Assembly: GCA_002503205.1 (NCBI GenBank)
Contig: DARE01000053.1
Location: forward strand, 38,599-102,598
Source of the DNA: Thermoplasmatales archaeon UBA447
Lineage (GTDB): Archaea; Thermoplasmatota; Thermoplasmata; Thermoplasmatales; Thermoplasmataceae
DNA: 64,000 bases
Direction of reading: 5' to 3'
Shown here: positions 60,820 to 64,000 of the stretch, in pieces
Position numbering within the stretch: position 1 is the first letter of the stretch
Layout of the letters: the number at the start of each line of letters is the position of its first letter
Notes under the pieces: model-generated
Databases searched by the model: none
Told to the model about the DNA's origin: nothing
Seen by the model: only the letters and a program-made list of their open reading frames with translations
Position numbers and translations under genes: made by a program

Positions 60820-63711
60820 GTGAAGCATGCCTCATTAGCTGTTGTTATTATTTCATCCATTTTGATAATATCAGCTGTAGGGGCTATAATACCTTATGGT
60901 GCTAACCATAGCATCATCTCTTTAAACCACAAGAAAGGAGTTGCATCTCCGGAATCGGTTTCACTTGGAAATGTTTCTCAAACTGGAACAGTTACATTTA
61001 ATTTCAATGGCCTTCCTTCCAATTCAACAGTATCTGTAGATATAAGTGGATTTACCGCAAACACAAATAGCGGAAAACTGAAGATGGCACTTCCATACGG
61101 TAACTATTCTTATGCTGCCGTTAATTCTAAGGGGTATGTTTCTCCTAACTGGACTGGAAACTTTTACCTTCATTCTCCCGATTTTCTAATTCAGGTTAAC
61201 TTCACAGGAATTCCTTTTCAAAGCTCGGGTTTGGCTCTTAACAATGGATCTATATTCCCTGTTTATTCTTCATCTGATTCAAACAACGCAACTCCTCTTG
61301 ATTCGGTTTATGATGCTTCAAATGGTCTGACATATACCATTTCATCTTTCCCGCTGGGATTTTATATAACTGGAAATGGCTCTGAGAAGTTCATAAAAAC
61401 GATTGGGCAGCCGGAGGATATTACACTTATGAAAAATACTGGATATCTGGCTGTGGCAGAGAACTCCTCAGTTTTTCTGTATAGTCCCATAGGTACGGAA
61501 ATTAATTCAATAAATGTTCCATATCAGACAAACGCCATCATCTATGACAATTTTTCCAACACTCTGTGGCTTGGTACGGATTCTGGGATATATGTGTTAA
61601 ATGCTACAACACTTTCAACCCTCTATGAGATACCCGGGATAAACATACAGGTACCAGGTCAGTTGGCTCTTGATACTGACAATGGTTCAGTATTTGCACT
61701 GAATGTATCTTCAAATTTTTCTCAGAATAGTCTAATTCTGATTTCAGGAGATTACAAAATTCTAAGCGAATACAGCCTCGGTTCATTTGCAGGAGAAGTT
61801 GCATTTTATCCTGAATTTAACCGTGTCTATGTTTCAACTGTTTCCCAGGAGCAAAACAACCTCTATTACCTTGATAATGGAACTTTGAAGCCTGTCTATG
61901 GATCCAGTGATTCCTATTCCATAGGCTACTTGGGGGACCTGAATTCGGTCTACTTTATCAATCAAGCAGGCAATATTTATCTTGTCAACCCCTTGAACAG
62001 TTCTCTCTCTGAGATAATGAAAAGCACTACCATTCCTAATATTCTGATTGACGGAGTTAATGGGACTTACACCATGATTTCTACCCTTAACGGGGTTGTT
62101 ACCTATACTGGGTTCGGTGGAAAGGTATATAACCTGACTTTCCTTGAAACAGGACTATCTGGGGGAACAGACTGGTCTGTTACGATTGATAACTTTACAG
62201 AAAATTCCAGCAGCAGATATGTCACGTTTTATGAAACAGAGGGATCATACACTGCGAATTTTAACACCACAACCTTTTACTCGTATAATGAAAGCTTAGG
62301 TGTGAACTTAAGCGGGCCAGTCAATATCAGTGTGACGTTCAAGAAGCTCTATTCAGTGGTTCTTAATTCTATAGGGATGCCATTGAACTCCTATCTGAAT
62401 ATGTCCATTGGTAACATACAGTTCAATACGTCTCTTCATCGTTATACTATCCATCTTGTAAATGGGACATATGAATATTCGGCCAGCACTTCAAAGGGTT
62501 TGTTTATAACCCCAAATAATGGAACAATCGTTATAGATGGTCATAACAGAACCATCAACCTTACCTGGTCTAAGTTAACATATTCAGTCTCAATCAATGA
62601 ATTTGGGCTACCAGCTGGTACTCCATGGTCTGTATACATATCTGGAATCAAATACAGCACTGACAGTTCGGAAATCAGTATTAATCTTTCAAATGGTTCA
62701 TATGCATTTTCGTTGGGCTATGTTCCAGGCTATTTCGTCTCACACTATTCTTCAGAACTGAATGTTTCAGGAAGTAGTGTTAATGTCCCTCTGAATTTCC
62801 AGCAGACTAAATTCAATCTGAGTTTCGAAATATTAAATTACAGCGGAAAGTTTCCATTGATTCTTAAGATAGGTCCAACCAGTATTTACGAAAACACATC
62901 GAATTTTTCTGAAATGCTGCCAAACGGCTCTTACAGTTATACTATAGTTTTCCCTGGAAATATATGGAAAAATATCAGCGGGATTGCCAGCATTAGCGAT
63001 TCCAATTTGAATATTATTCTAAATGCGAAGGAACAGTTCTACTCTCTTTCAGTTCAGGAAACTGGTTTACCTGAGGGTAGCGAATGGGGGTTCAATGTTT
63101 CTGGTGTTTCAGTATCTGGTAACTTATCCACACTAAGTGAAATGGTTACAAATGGCACTTACACATTGTATCCAATGGTGATTGGTGGATATGAACCTAT
63201 AATTCCCGCAGCAATTACAATTGATGGTTCTAATGAAAGTTTAATTGTAAAGTACATTCCTCTGCCCGTTCTATATAACGTTACATTCATTTCAATAGGG
63301 TTGCCTCCAGGGCTGGCTCTTCAAATTACGGTGGGTAAAGTTACTCTTACCTCTTCCGGTATATCGCCTGCTGAATTCTCTCTTGCCAATGGTACTTATA
63401 ATGTAACGGTGAATTATACATTTCCACCGGGTCCACCTTTGACAAAAATGCCATTCAATCGTCATCACATTCCTGCAGATCCAATTCCTTTCGGCATTCA
63501 GCACACGTACTCTCAGACATTGCAGTTTTCTGTAAACGGAACAAATGAGTTCGTTTTCCTCCTTTTTGTTCAGGGCCAGATTGTTCTCTCATTTACGGTA
63601 CCAGTCATCCCCCCTCCAGTTCATCCGGGACCAGGGCCATTTCCTGGCCCCATAGGGCCCAACCCAGCACCTGGAAACGGTCCGATCGTATGGGCAATGG
63701 AGAGGTATTAG
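60820..63711 (+). CDS. Large secreted surface protein: beta-propeller plus seven Ig-like repeats
   Basis: The protein has 963 residues. A signal peptide or anchor helix (VVIISSILIISAVGAII) starts it. One Ig-like repeat with the motif FNGLPSNSTVSVDISGF (about 50-120) is followed by a beta-propeller-like region (about 140-440), and then six repeats of the type FLETGLSGGTDWSVTIDNF / YSVSINEFGLPAGTPWSVYIS / YSLSVQETGLPEGSEWGFN. These GLPxGTxW-centred repeats occur in Thermoplasmatales surface proteins. Dozens of Asn-Xaa-Ser/Thr sites suggest heavy glycosylation. The C-terminus is Pro/Gly-rich and lacks a membrane anchor. GTG start with a TATA box 26 bases upstream. Confidence 0.78.
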   Translation: MKHASLAVVIISSILIISAVGAIIPYGANHSIISLNHKKGVASPESVSLGNVSQTGTVTFNFNGLPSNSTVSVDISGFTANTNSGKLKMALPYGNYSYAAVNSKGYVSPNWTGNFYLHSPDFLIQVNFTGIPFQSSGLALNNGSIFPVYSSSDSNNATPLDSVYDASNGLTYTISSFPLGFYITGNGSEKFIKTIGQPEDITLMKNTGYLAVAENSSVFLYSPIGTEINSINVPYQTNAIIYDNFSNTLWLGTDSGIYVLNATTLSTLYEIPGINIQVPGQLALDTDNGSVFALNVSSNFSQNSLILISGDYKILSEYSLGSFAGEVAFYPEFNRVYVSTVSQEQNNLYYLDNGTLKPVYGSSDSYSIGYLGDLNSVYFINQAGNIYLVNPLNSSLSEIMKSTTIPNILIDGVNGTYTMISTLNGVVTYTGFGGKVYNLTFLETGLSGGTDWSVTIDNFTENSSSRYVTFYETEGSYTANFNTTTFYSYNESLGVNLSGPVNISVTFKKLYSVVLNSIGMPLNSYLNMSIGNIQFNTSLHRYTIHLVNGTYEYSASTSKGLFITPNNGTIVIDGHNRTINLTWSKLTYSVSINEFGLPAGTPWSVYISGIKYSTDSSEISINLSNGSYAFSLGYVPGYFVSHYSSELNVSGSSVNVPLNFQQTKFNLSFEILNYSGKFPLILKIGPTSIYENTSNFSEMLPNGSYSYTIVFPGNIWKNISGIASISDSNLNIILNAKEQFYSLSVQETGLPEGSEWGFNVSGVSVSGNLSTLSEMVTNGTYTLYPMVIGGYEPIIPAAITIDGSNESLIVKYIPLPVLYNVTFISIGLPPGLALQITVGKVTLTSSGISPAEFSLANGTYNVTVNYTFPPGPPLTKMPFNRHHIPADPIPFGIQHTYSQTLQFSVNGTNEFVFLLFVQGQIVLSFTVPVIPPPVHPGPGPFPGPIGPNPAPGNGPIVWAMERY

Positions 63712-64000
63712 TTCTATCCATTTCCAGAAATCAGGAAATCCCAGTGTCCTTAGTTGATTGCTTCTGAGAAATTACTTACTATAAACTTCGTTGCCAATAA
63801 AACAATCCAATGTCATCTGGCTTGTTTCTGATTTTCAATTTCTCATAGCCCAGAAATGATTAGGAATTCCTTGGCCAGAATGCCCAGAGTTCTCTTAATA
63901 ATCTTAAAGTGAGTTCTTACTCTACAATAATGGAGCTACTAAGTTCAAGTGATAATTCGAGGAATCCCAATCTTAAAGGGAATTTGTGACAATGAAGAAT
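63712..64000. other. 289-base stretch without a supported gene
   Basis: Only short open frames are seen: ATG 63930 opens 19 codons without a motif. ATG at 63992 could begin a gene running past the window edge, but nine bases are too few to judge. The rest is AT-rich. Confidence 0.3.

Noticed and set aside
63992..64000. ATG AAG AAT at the window edge as a gene start
   Set aside because: Nine bases are too few to support a call.

Overview
The window looks like chromosomal DNA from a member of the Thermoplasmatales or a close relative (Euryarchaeota). The reasons are archaeal-type information genes (L24e tail, aIF5B, archaeal TyrRS, ProRS, IleRS and PheRS-alpha, FEN1, RadB, Elp3, a RaSEA-like archaeosine enzyme), an archaellin, pyruvoyl SpeD, a complete KdpFABC pump, cytochrome bd genes and a large secreted protein with Thermoplasma-type surface repeats. 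Base composition is moderate to AT-rich. Many genes have a TTTAWATA-like box centred about 26 bases before the start codon, so leaderless mRNAs appear common; I used this to move several starts inward. Family names come from recalled motifs, not database searches.

Layout. 0-9 kb: translation genes (rpl24e tail, ndk, infB), a CaCA-type exchanger, speD, a winged-helix regulator, lipB, a P5C-dehydrogenase-like enzyme, an SDR and a pirin. 9-11 kb: a lone archaellin with two hairpins behind it, then an IS481-like transposase ORF that seems to lack two catalytic residues. 11-17 kb: two MFS exporters, an esterase, an FMN reductase and a divergent two-wHTH regulator with candidate operators. 17-25 kb: tRNA-Arg(CCG) directly abutting a COG1839 gene, elp3, the kdpFABC operon (kdpF is a 35-residue peptide) and a double-domain Usp protein. 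25-31 kb: a short HisA-like protein, MFS, isochorismatase, ABM monooxygenase and cydAB. 31-38 kb: smc-scpA followed by a membrane Cas4-like nuclease split into two overlapping genes, then tyrS. 38-54 kb: housekeeping genes, many on the minus strand (fen1-radB, HAD, proS, M20, nadM-ileS, thiL, PD-(D/E)XK nuclease, RaSEA, aminotransferase, MscS, TDT carrier, rhodanese) plus three tiny genes.

54.3-58.0 kb is the accessory region. tRNA-Arg(GCG) is followed by an ArsR-like/83-residue/227-residue operon with a compact triple operator. Next comes a clearly GC-richer, tightly coupled five-gene operon of unknown proteins around a P-loop ATPase. That ATPase is interrupted by one in-frame UGA, and the first gene of the operon needs a +1 shift at CCC-UGA. 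A 9-base repeat of the tRNA 3' end recurs at the far edge. I read this as a small integrated element, decaying or recoded; no integrase or replication gene is recognisable. 58-64 kb returns to chromosomal genes: GNAT, a small zinc-finger protein, pheS and the 963-residue surface protein.

The best candidates for undescribed biology are the 55.85-57.97 kb operon, the two-piece membrane Cas4-like nuclease behind smc-scpA, and the tRNA-Arg whose 5' end touches the upstream stop codon.
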